DNA from: Ditylenchus dipsaci
Taxonomy: Eukaryota > Nematoda > Chromadorea > Rhabditida > Anguinidae
Direction: 5' to 3'
Assembly: GCA_004194705.1 (NCBI GenBank)
Contig: SADC01001219.1
Span: forward strand, 1-64,000
Length of the DNA: 64,000 nucleotides
The position numbers and the translations under genes are program-made. The notes under the pieces were generated by a model. It was not told the origin of the DNA and ran no database searches. It was given only the letters and a program-made list of their open reading frames with translations. Positions 52,283-62,815 of this stretch are shown here, piece by piece. Positions within the stretch are counted from its first letter, which is position 1. The number at the start of each line of letters is the position of its first letter.

Positions 52283-54220
52283 TTTTATCTAAAATTAAGC
52301 ATATTTTATAATAAATTATACAATAATTACAATAAATCAAAGATATTTCATCAACAAATTTCATTACCGACATCCACTAGAAAAGGTCATTCAAAGTTTA
52401 ATACCAAATAAAAGCGGAAATTTGAACTGCTAGTACACAAAGCTAGTACATCACATGTTACACAAAGAAACTGACATAGGATTTGTGCTCAGCGTGTGAA
52501 ATTGGGTCTAGGAGACACCTAACAATGATTTTTGGACGAAAAAATTTTTTCCGATTTTTTGCATCACAGGGGGGACCAAGGCAAAAAAAATCAATTTTTG
52601 GTAAAAAAAAAAATTTTTAAATTTTTTTCTAAAAAGTGTCGACCGCGCCCTAAAAACACGTTTTCTATCGTTTTCAGGGGCTAAAACTGCCTTAAGAATG
52701 GTTAAACCCCGATTTCCGGAGCATCGGTATAATGGACTCCGGCCCCCTAATGAGGGAAAGGGGAATACTTCTGTTGCGACAACTTTATTTTTATAAAACC
52801 CAAGTATTTAGAATAGCTCGCAAAAATGCTCATTTGCCTATATTATCTGAGAATATTATGCCATGCGCAAAGACATTGACTCGGAAACTTGAAAGCGCTG
52901 TACTTAAAGCTAAATCATCGTCTTTGACAGATGTTTATGAAATAATGAAGCAAAATGGATGCGCTTTCACCGTTGATTTCTGTCAAAAGGGTGCCGATTA
53001 CATGGCGTTGACTGGACATTTTCTCGATACCTGGTATGTTTCACAGAAACAAAAATCTTTTAATCAACAACATTTTTCAGGCAACTTAAATCTTTTGTTG
53101 TGTCTTTTCTACCTTTTCCTGCAGAGATTACTAAAAATAGAATCGAAGTCAAAAATTTTTTTGTTGAACATTAATGACGCTAGGTTTCACACTTGACGAA
53201 ATATCTAAGTCGTTTGTGATTACCGATGAAGGCAGTAATATGCTTGACATCGGTGGTGACAATCACGGACGATGCATTTGCCACATTGCAAATACCATAA
53301 GTAAAAGAGTTTTGAAACCCTACAGCAGATCGGTCTTACCAGAAAATGTCAAACGTGATTGTAAAAAAGCACAAGATTCTATAAAAAAATGCAACAGTTT
53401 GTTGTCAAAGGTCGGCGAAATGAAGTTCTAAGAGCGGAACTCGGAACTGCTTTAACTGTTCCTATAGAAACTCGGTGGTCTTCAAATTTATCAATGGTCC
53501 GGTCTTTTCTCGCAAACCATGATAAAATTGCTGCTGGAATTCAAAAACACGCTCTTAATTTGCTTGGTGAATACTCAGAAATTATCGAAAATCTGGATGT
53601 TTATCGTGCTTGTGAAGCAATATTAAAACCTTTGGATGATTTAATCAGAGAGTTAGAGGTAATCAGTAGTTGTCTATAGTTTGGTCTGAAACCGATGATT
53701 TAGGGGGAGAATTACATAACGTCCAGCCTTATTTTACCAAACGTTGCCTTGCTAGAGCATACCTTGACTAATTTAATCGAAAACAATTATTTTCTAAGTT
53801 CTTTAGCGAAAGCTGCTCTTGAAGCGCTTGAGAAGAAATTAAAAGGAATAAATAAAAACATGGTTTATTGTTCCGCTTTTGTCGACCCTCAAATACGATC
53901 GCAGTTAGGTACATTATGCGAGAAAGTCCCACGTTGGAGCATGAACAAGGTTTGAGTAGCTTTTGAAAAATTTCAAAATAAATTTTTAAAGTATTAAGAT
54001 AATGGATGCTGTCAAAAAAGAGGCTCAACTTGGGGGTTTTATTCAACTCAAGGGTTTTTTCGGCATTGCGTTGGATCAAGCATGAACTAAGAAACAGATT
54101 TACAGATGAACACATTTCGAATATTATTACGCTTCGTTCAGTTCTCGCAATGCAAAAAACTCATTAAATACCCTGGCTTTATTTTAAAAAAATCCTTGCT
54201 ACAATAAAACAAAAATTGAT

Positions 54221-57200
54221 AAATACTCTGGCTCTTTTCAAGGAAGTGTGTGTTACAATGCAAGAAAATCAAAAAAAATGTTGATGAAAGGTTAAAAAAC
54301 TGTTTAAAAGAGTATCAGAAATGAAATAAGAGATGTGGTTTTTTAGCCACATCAAAAAGCCACAAATAGCCACGAAAAACCCACATAAAAAAGCATGTGG
54401 TTTTTTAACCACATCAAAAAACCACAAAAAAACCACAAAAATACAAGGTGAAAAAAAACCACATGAAAAGCCACATGTGGTTTTTTATGTGGTTTTTGAT
54501 TGTTAAAATTTGCGCGAAAACGCCGAAAACCACACATGTGGTTTTTTAACCACATATGTCGAACCCTACTCTGCATACAAGCGCGCATAAAGGAAACACG
54601 AATGATCAGCTGGCCAAAAGAAAAGTATTAATGTCTTTTAACAAGCAATTTTTTGAACAAGAAGGAAAAACCACGGAATGACATTGTATTTTGATTTGAT
54701 AGTGTTGTGCAATTAGTTTGGTTTAATAAAGTTGTTATGCGATTAAATTATTGCTGATATGTCATGGCTGTTCGCAATTTTGTGGGTAGAATCCCTTGAG
54801 TATAAGAGGGTAGAACCCTTAAGTATAGTATAAGCCGCAAAAATCTGGATTGACAAGATGTGGATAACAGCTAGGAGCTACTCTCCCTTTCACAAATGCT
54901 AATGCTTTTCAATGAAGAATACGAAGACTGCGAAGGAGAACAAATTTTTGAAGTCTTTTATCAGTGATGATTGACAAAAACAGAGGTTCTTGATAAGGAA
55001 ACGGCACCTTGATCCAGAATTTCAATTCTTGCAGACAAAGCGACGGCTTCAGCAACAGGCTGCGGGTCACTTCTTAGACTGACGGCGCTTTCGTTTAAGA
55101 TCTGGAAAATATGCGGTAACCACAAGTCAGACGTAATGTCTACCGCTTACTCCAGTAAAAAAGCTTACGACGCATTCGCTTCTTACGCCACTTGGCTTGC
55201 ATATTTTCGAAGACCAGAAAGCGAGGACAGAGCGAAGAGCTTGAATTTCCAAGAACTGACTTGATAACTAAAAAAATAAGTCTTATTGGTGGATCTTAAA
55301 TCATGAAGATGAAGCAGGTTGAAGCTAAGTAAAGGAATTCAAAGAGAGCAGTATTCAGACCATCAAAATAAAAAATAAAAAAATAGGCGATCAGGAAATA
55401 CCACCGATATGATATTGGAAGTACTGGAGTAGGGCTCAGATGACCGTTACTGAGAAGAGGAACGTTGTTGAGAATAATTATTGTAAAAAAATTTAACTAT
55501 AATTGCAAATAATTGAGAACGAGTTGAATCGCGAGAAAGAAAAAGCAATTTGAATCGCCATTTTTGAATCGCAGCAATTTGAATCGTGATCAAAATGCGA
55601 TTCAAATTCAAATGACTGCGATTCACGTGAATCGCGGTTTTTTGACTCACGACGTTTTTGAATCGCTATTCACGTGAATCGCAGTCATTTGAATTTGAAT
55701 CGCATTATGAGCAGAAACAATTTTTTGGTCGCTGATTCAAAAATGCTCAACGATTCATTTTGCCAACACTGATGAGAACCCTGGTTTTCGACCAATTTTC
55801 AGACCAAATTTTGATCAATTTCGGTCGTTATGAGGATTGGAGAAACATCCCCAGATTTTTAATGTGGGAACAGACTTTTTTCGAAAAAAGTTCTTTCTGA
55901 CCGAAATGTTGTCTTTCTGTTAGCTTCTGTTTTTCTGCGTCTGTTTAAAAAAACGGGCTGCAGCCCTGGTTTACACTATATAGAGTTTCGACTGATCCTT
56001 AGTGATCCTTAGATTTCTGAAAACCCTAACTTTTATAAATGTTGACAATTTTATTTCGGATCTCAAAATTGTTTTTAGACGTTCGAAATCTCAAAACAAA
56101 GCTAGCATATCGCGGCATGAATCTTTCTCTCCTATGACTGTCACGGGTGGTGACTTGTATGCAAAATAGTAAGAATAAATGCAGTGTGAAATTCGACCTT
56201 TGTTGTGATAGAAAATTTTTATTATAAATTATTCAATTCATTAAATTTGCATAGAATAGTTTTTTGACCTGTTACAGTTTCGCCAACACAATCAAGCCTC
56301 AAATTTTCGGCACAGCTGGGGCTAGCAAAATCAAGGCGTAAAATCACTGTGCCTAAAAATCGAGATTTGACTGTAGCCAAAAACCAAATAAGCGAGTACC
56401 GTAGTTTCTATAATGTGGCAGCCTAAGGTTGTCGAGTGGTTAATACATTACCCGCCCGGACAAATGGCTGCCAGTCGGCTTGAGCAATTGGCCGAAGCAT
56501 AGCATTTGAAAAGTATTTGGCCAATTTGACAACGCTACGGTGGACATAAGACAGTTGGCATCAATGCTAGCTGTTGACTTGGTTTTCTTTCAATGACGAT
56601 TCCTATTTTTGGATAATTTTATTTTATTGAAATCCCTTCTGGTAGACAATTTTTTTTTCAAGAATCCGAATCACTGAATAGAATTTGAAAAAATGCTTGG
56701 TTGTTAAGATGTAAGCTAAAGTATGAAAACAAAGAGTAATTCCCTAATTTGGATCATATCTCAACAACCAAGCATTTTTTCAAATTCTGTTAAGTGATTC
56801 GGATTCCTGAAGAAATTCTGGCAACAAAGTGGATTGGAATAAAAAAATTACTTGCAGATAGGAATCCTCATTGAAACAAAACCAAGTGCACAGTTGGAAT
56901 CGATGCCAACTGTTCCCGATGCCAATTGTCCTTTTACTCCCTAGGGTACGCCTCTTAGTTCAAAATCGTGTTTTTGGCGTTGTGTTTTTGACTTATTTTA
57001 CTGCTCCAAAGCAAGTTATCCTTCTATTTATAGCTCATCTTACTGGGTAAAAATTTATGGCTGACTTTCCTCAGAGCAGTCTTCAAAAAGTCGGTTAAAA
57101 ACACAATGCCAAGAACACGATTTTGAAAAGGTAATATTTAGTTTTGCTCAACTATTAGCTGAAAAATGCCACCTAATTTTAATTTTTTTTCAAATTTTCG

Positions 57201-59062
57201 CGTTCATTTTTCAATTTTTTTTAACAATCATGTATATCAAGATCCCAGCTTTCTGTACAGCTATAAAACTCTACTGAATGATTTGTAAAAGTAAAAATTC
57301 GGGCGTTGAAAATATTATAAAAAAATAAGAGTTACTTTATCCAAGACCCTAAATCTCGCTCTTTCTGAAATTATTCAATAGAGTTTTATAGCTGGTTAGA
57401 AAGTTGAGATTTCGGGCTACACGATAGTTGACACTTTTTTTAAAAATCGGGAAAATTTAAGAAAAAAATTCAATTTCAAATCAGGAGGCATTTTTCAGTA
57501 ACTGTTGGTGGGGGGTTTTGGGTGTTACCAAAATTACATACACCTCCATTTTTGAATAAGGAATAGCCGTTCCATCATAGAAAATACGGTATGATTCCAA
57601 AAATTTGCTATCAGCGACAAAATAATACTCATAAACCGATAAATGCAGAAGAAAAGGAAAAAATAGATGTGTAAAACAATACAATGCACCAAAAGAAAAA
57701 TAGAATTTTTCACAATATTTTACATGATCACCAAATTATATACACAGTATAGAATATAGTTAACAAAAATATTTGTGTGTGTGTCTTTGTACACAATTTT
57801 CTACAACCATCCATAAAATATACTATGTAAGGGAGGTATAAACTATGAACAAATAAAATCTTTGAATCGAATCTATCTTTGCTCCAAAAAATCAAATGAA
57901 AAAGGAAAAATAATATGAGCAATAAAATAGACTTTTGAAGAAAAATACAATTTTTGTTCAAGCATACCCGAAAATAAACCGAAATTGCCCATGTAGAATC
58001 CCCGAAAATATTTATAGAAGTCTAGTTTTTATAGGATGACAAAAGCTCGTGTTCGATTCCGCCTGCGGACCGACAGCTTTTTGGGATTAACTTTTTTAAA
58101 TTTAAAAATACTGGTTACTTTCAAACTTTACGTGGTTTAGTCGATGTGCAGCAATTTAGCCGCCATGTATCCAAATTTTGGGTGCTTTTTAAGTAAAAAC
58201 TTTGTTTATGTGTAATATTTTTTTTATAAAAAACCTTAGTAAATATACCGTCTTTAGAAATCAGAATCCCACAAGAGAGTTTACAAACAAATGCTGAGTA
58301 GCCGAGATATGGCCGAAACTGGCAACCGGACATTTTTCACTCGTTCGTTAACTGTATACGACAGAAATGACGTATACAGTTAGCGAACAAGTGAAAAAGT
58401 TGAAGGATTTTTTTTATCAACGATAAATATCTGGTTGCCTTAAATTTCGATTGGTGATCTGGATTCCTGAGAAATTTTCAGCTGAGAAATATCAGCAAAA
58501 TTTCTTTTTACATATAAATGTTTACTTTTATGAAAAAGAATATAAAAATTGAAAAAAAAGATGACTAACTGGCCAGCGACCCGCTTTTAGATAAAGAAAT
58601 CAGTTTTTTAATATTTTGTAAATTCGAAATTTTCTTATTTTTAAGCTCTGAATGAAAAAAATTCGAATAAAGATGTTTGACCCTAGGCGGAATCGAACCT
58701 GGGAGCTATTAGGTCAATACAAAAATTCTTTTATAGCTGCAAAACATGACTAATCTCTACCAAAATCATCATTATCATCAATAATTGAGGCTAGCCGTGG
58801 GTTGCGAGGTTGAATATGGCGAATACTGTTGTTGATTGGCAGCATTTCTGGTGATTGTCCTGGATCCATTAGCTCCTCCACACATACCGCCTGGAGAATA
58901 CGTGTTTTGAATGCCATTTTGTTGTTGTTCTCGATTAATCATAATTGTGGAATTTTGTGGAGACCACTCGGAACCACTGGTTGTGGTCAACAGTGTGTGT
59001 GGAGATGTCATTCCCGCTCCTGCCACCGGCACTTGGCATGACTGGTTGCCCACAAACAGGGC
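54221..59062 (-). repeat. Right arm of the giant inverted repeat
   Basis: Mirror of 45768-50610. It ends at GGGC (59059-59062), in the middle of the receptor's last exon sequence, and then switches abruptly to the element at 59070-60360. CACAAACAGGGC and CACAAACAGAGG lie within 30 bp of the junction. Confidence 0.95.
58778..59062 (-). pseudogene. Duplicate 3' end of the receptor's last exon
   Basis: The last 94 codons and stop of the receptor (from ALFVGNQSCQVPVAG to TASLNY), in reverse. No upstream exons exist on this side, so it cannot make a receptor. It lacks its own promoter as far as I can see. Confidence 0.9.
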
Positions 59063-59069
59063 ACAACAG

Positions 59070-60360
59070 GGCCACAAACAGAGGTTTTTCTTGGAGCAAA
59101 TTTACTTTTTTTTTAGGGCAAATATACTTTTTTTGGGGCAGATGGGTTTGGGGCAGATATACTTTTTTGGGGCAAATATACTTTTTTTAGGGCAAATTTT
59201 TTGGGGGCAATTATAATTTTTCTTCGGGCAAATTTACTTTTTTTTGGGGCAAATAAACTTTTTTGGGGCAACTTCCCTTAAAAGCAATGTACTTTTTTGT
59301 CGGAAGAAATTTCTGTTTTTCACACATTTTATACCGAAATAGTTCACCTTTTGCACTTTTTAGTACTTTGTTAGTTTTTTATACATTTATGTCATATTGG
59401 TCTATCTTTCGCGCTTCTCAATTCAAATGTTTATTTTTTCATATTAATTATTCTTGAACCTTATTGATATAAATTGAGTGAGTAAAATACTATGTTTAGT
59501 ATCTATGTAACTATGTATCTAGAGTATCTATGTACTATGTTTGCAGTGCTGTTTTTTTGAACGTTGACTGCAGTTGCAGCAGGCCTTGCGCAGGCCATCT
59601 TGGAGATGGCTCCACTATGCAAATAATATTTCGTATTTTTTGTATTCACTCCAAGTTTCAAAAGTTTTTTGCGAGTAAGCATTGTACATTGAATTGATAT
59701 CAGCTTCTGAGGTGCTGCTTTGCATTCCAATCACATACAGTCTAGTATTAAGAATGTTCACCACTCTTGGGCATACTTTAACTTTTAAATGAAAAGCTTC
59801 CCGGTAAATTTTGCTGCTGATTTCTGGACAAAGTGCTGGTGTCTGAAAAACCCCTTTTCATTATCTTCCGAAAACTATTGAAAACCTGATATTCTGGACG
59901 CACTGACCAATGGTGCACTGTTTTTTCAGCGGGGTTACTAATAAGGAGAAGGTTTCTATCAGAATAACTACGGTGATCATTATTTAATTATCTAGCTTCC
60001 AGGTTTTTTGGGTTTTAATATGTGATGTTAAGCTTTCAAAGTGAAATTTCAAATGTTTGAGAATAATTGATATAAAAAAATAAAAGTCTTACTAAAAAAT
60101 GCAAAAGGTGAACTATTTCGGTATAAAATGTGTGAAAAACAGAAATTTCACCTGAAATTAGCATCTTCCTTCCGACAAAAAAGTACATTTCTTTAAGAGA
60201 AGTTGCCCCAAAAAAGTTATTTGACCCAAAAAAAAGTAAATGTGCCCGAAGAAAAGTATATTTGCCCAAAAAAAATATATTTTCCTTAAAGTGCATTTGC
60301 CCCAAAAAAAAGTAAATTTGCCACAAAAAAAAGTATATTTGCCCAAAAAAAAAGATTACC
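59070..60360. mobile_element. TIR element with tandem-repeat arms and apparent spliced exons
   Basis: Both arms are arrays of about 20-bp units, GGGGCAAATATACTTTTTT on the left (59085-59285) and the complement on the right (60200-60350). They then continue inwards as matched single-copy sequence (TACCGAAATAGTTCACCTTT on the left, complement on the right) to about 59455 and 60045. The enclosed 590 bp does not pair and holds two exon-like segments on the minus strand. No transposase. It truncates the hAT gene to its right. No clear target duplication. Confidence 0.7.
59615..59990 (-). pseudogene. Captured exons (unknown gene) in the TIR element
   Basis: Two minus-strand segments: one from about 59990 to 59887 (SYSDRNLLLISNPAEKTVHH, WSVRPEYQ) ending at GTTTTC, and one from 59842 to the TAG at 59615 (TPALCPEISSKIYREAFHLK, then RVVNILNTRLYVIGMQSSTS and so on to KKYEILFA). 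The 44-nt gap has a GT start and a TTTTTCAG end, and the exons join in phase 0. The sequence looks like the last two exons of an ordinary gene. I recognise no family. The frame is closed by a stop shortly upstream, so only a fragment is present. Confidence 0.5.
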
Positions 60361-60420
60361 CATATTCAATAGATAAGTTTGTTCCTAGTAAGTTATTAAT
60401 AGGTTACTTGGTGCTTCCAG

Positions 60421-62435
60421 TCAAACACTAAAATTTACATTGAGAAAATTAATGAGGCAAATAATAGCTGGCAGAAGACGTGATAATGTCGGACTTTTAT
60501 CTTGTTGAAATTGGTCAGTGACATTTCGGAACGGTGCAATTAGCTGTACGACTTTCTGCAGCAGACTTACATTCAATTGCTTAATTATTGGCCAATTTTG
60601 CGCAAAGCAAATCATATTGACATCATCCACAAGTTCGAGCAGACGAGAATACGTTATTTCAAGCGACGACCACCTCGTGTTAGCAGGATACAGGAGCTTT
60701 TTGCCAGTCTTTTTTACAAGAGCTTTTGTCGCATACTCTGATTTAGAAAATTTGCCGATAACTGCAAAGATTCTCTAAAACACAAAAATGAAATGTGTTA
60801 ACACTATAAGACCAAAAATGCATTCCTACCTTTCTTAGAGCGATCATTTTTTCAGACGTCTCAAACACATCACGAAGCACCAGTTGAAGTGTATGTGCCG
60901 AACAGACAGTGTGGTGAGGAAGCGAGTCGAAAAAATCTTCTTCATCTTGATCCTCATCCGGCGGCTCTTCGTAATTGAATTCTGAGTCTACACATTCAAC
61001 TTCTTTATCGTCATCTAGTTCTTCAACGGAGTTGAACAGATTCTTGGTCAGAAAAGGATGCCTAAAAGAGTAGTTATCCAAAACAATAAATTTGTAGCAA
61101 AGAGACAGTTACCAAATAACTGCTTTCATATTCGATGCACCATCTGTTACGAATCGAAGAGGAGAATTGTTCAAACCAGCTTTTTTGAGCGACCCGTCCA
61201 GTAGCTTTGCAATGTTGTGCGCCGAATGCCTACCTTCCATCTCCACCAAGTCTAGACCGGCCACTTTGAAGGTACTGCAATCACCACACCAGTAGTGAAC
61301 AGCAATTCCAAGAAAGCTTTGACGTAATCCTTTAGTAGTTGCAATATCTGCCGAGATAAAACATTCCGCTGGATGCTTGCACGCTTTCATAGACACAACT
61401 CATCACTTCAGCAAATTCGGCTCCCATGCTTCTTCTCAACGCGCGACGTCGGTAACACTTTACTTGGCCCCCCCCCACGGCTGACCCACTTTCGAGGTGA
61501 ATTTTTGAAAACCGATTGCATATTCGTGTTTCTCGACCCGGATTTTTACGGGAAATGGTCATCAGATTCTGTGAAAGTGAAAAAAAATTTTTTGGGATTT
61601 GCCTTGGTCCCCAAGGTAAAATTTTAGAAAATTTGAAAAAAAAATATTTTTTAAATTGGCGCCTTTTCAATTTTAAAGGGATTAAGGGCTGTATTGGGAG
61701 GGGAAGGGAATAGAAGGGGACCACTTTTATGGCAGAACAATAGAAAAGTAAATATATAAGTAAATATATATGCGCCAATTTAAAAAATATTTTTTTTTTC
61801 AAATTTTTCTAAAATTTTACCTTGGGGGACCAAGGCAAATCCCAAAAATTTTTTTTTCACTTCACAGAATCTGATGATCATTTCCCGTAAAAATCCGGGT
61901 CGAGAAACACGAATATGCAATCGGTTTTCAAAAATTCACCTCGAAAGTGGGTCAGCCGTGGGGGGGGGGGGGCCAAGTAAAGTCTAGCCGCGACGTCTAG
62001 GAGGTTGAAGCCAGGAATCAGTGAAAGAAGAGCCTATATAATGACTAGATGATAACTGTAAAGTTCCAACCACACTGAAATACCTTGAAGTATTCGTTCT
62101 CGACATGGAAGAGAGCCATTGAAGTGGTTGAAGCGTACCAAGTCAAGAGCCTATGAGCTGACATGTTGAATATAGGAAGGTCCGAATGGCATGTTGACAG
62201 ATGTCGCTTCGCATTGCTTGCCGGCAATTTTCCGCAGAGATCAGTACCACAACCTTGAATTGAGCACTTGCCGTTCACGAAGAAAGTCAGGTAGACTGAT
62301 GCTGAAAAAAAACAGAATAATGATGAAAATCCATGAAAAATTACTTTGTTGGCCTTTTTTTCTTCCTCCTTTGCTTACACCACCACCACAGCTTGAAACA
62401 GAAGTAAGACTTTCACTTGGATGATTCATTCGCAC
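60421..62435 (-). pseudogene. Second hAT transposase (BED finger), decayed
   Basis: Read on the minus strand: a first exon (MRMNHPSESLTSVSSCGGGV, to 62345), a 42-nt intron (62344-62303, GTAA to TTCAG), then a BED finger (SVYLTFFVNGKCSIQGCGTD, with ASNAKRHLSTCH), a helix (ENEYFK) before GTATTT, the segment RRRALRRSMGAEFAEVM, the catalytic-core start (ECFISADIATTKGLRQSFLG, then FVTDGASNMKAVI), an acidic insert (VECVDSEFNYEEPPDEDQDE), HTLQLVLRDV, and TRWSSLEITYSRLLEL. The C-terminal dimerisation region is missing, apparently cut by the element at 59070-60360. Frame breaks near 61385 and a 0.5-kb MITE at 61451-61989 inactivate it. It is different from the hAT gene at 50.9 kb. Confidence 0.82.
61442..61997. 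mobile_element. Palindromic MITE in the hAT gene, 8-9-bp TSD
   Basis: The element at about 61451-61989 has ends with shared ACTTTACTTGGCC and long arms (GGCTGACCCACTTTCGAGGT and complement). GCGACGTC (61443-61450) is repeated at 61990-61997, with one more shared C on the left. The arms carry the recurrent GGGGACCAAGGCAAA motif. It has CCCCCCC / GGGGGGG tracts near the ends. Confidence 0.85.
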
Positions 62436-62520
62436 TCAAAATAAGGCTTATTAGCAATGAGAAGATGAATTTATTTAGATGACGTTTGTAGAAACATAGC
62501 AATCACAGAAAAACAGTCGT

Positions 62521-62815
62521 GAGTTGAATCGCGAATATAAAAAGGCATTTTAAATCACGTTTTTTGAATCGCAGCAATTTGAATCACATTTCGATCACGA
62601 TTCAAATTGCTGAGACTCAAAAATCGTGATTCAAAATGCGATTCAAAATCGAATGCCTGTGATTCACGTGAATCGCAGTCAGTATGCAAATGCTCAAAAT
62701 GCGATTCAAAATCGTGTGTCTATGATTCACGTGAATCGCACTTTTTTTAAATCTCAATTTTAAATCGCAAACGCGTTTGAATTCGAATCGCGCGATTCAA
62801 ATTGCCAACACTGGT
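62521..62815. repeat. GATTCACGTGAATCGC repeat cluster (third copy)
   Basis: Inverted and direct words around CACGTG and GCGATTCAAA as at 49040-49310. It borders the 5' side of the decayed hAT gene. Confidence 0.7.

Larger units (their letters stand above)
51233..52744. mobile_element. Merlin-like element inserted in the hAT gene
   Basis: The ends pair over about 165 bp, starting AGTCCATTATACCGATGCTC on both sides, through GGCGCGGTCGACACTTTTTA. Inside, the minus strand encodes a zinc-binding segment resembling the N terminus of Merlin/IS1016-like transposases (52373-52116 region), but no catalytic part. It also contains two direct copies of about 80 bp (51583-51661, 51687-51765) each preceded by TTAGGC repeats. 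I could not define a target-site duplication. Confidence 0.6.
50900..54166 (+). pseudogene. hAT transposase (BED finger), decayed and interrupted
   Basis: hAT transposases cut and paste their element through an RNase H-like core. Visible in order: a BED zinc finger (YICCKNCASFFSKESRKSIG, then SHYSSKHP, 50985-51065), a break by a 1.5-kb insertion, the region KTLTRKLESAVLKAKSSSLT (52867 on), a small intron at about 53034-53079, KSFVITDEGSNML (53203), TRWSSNLSMVRSF (53470), and a C-terminal remnant RFTDEHISNIITLRSV (54091-54140) typical of the hAT dimerisation region. At least two one-base frame breaks (near 53170 and 53415) plus the insertion rule out an intact protein. Confidence 0.85.
50263..54568 (+). 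mobile_element. hAT transposon at the axis of the inverted repeat
   Basis: Inverted ends start AGTAGGGTTCGACATATGTG and carry many AAACCACATGTGG words; the TIR-like arms span about 50264-50610 and 54221-54567. Inside is a transposase gene (50900-54166). The flanks outside the ends are mirror images (TGTATGCAG / CTGCATACA), not a direct duplication, as they would be after a simple insertion. The element itself is interrupted by 51233-52744. Confidence 0.75.

Noticed and set aside
45768..59062. CRISPR-like or phage-type repeat system
   Set aside because: The repeats are inverted arms and minisatellites in a eukaryotic setting; no spaced direct repeats and no associated genes.
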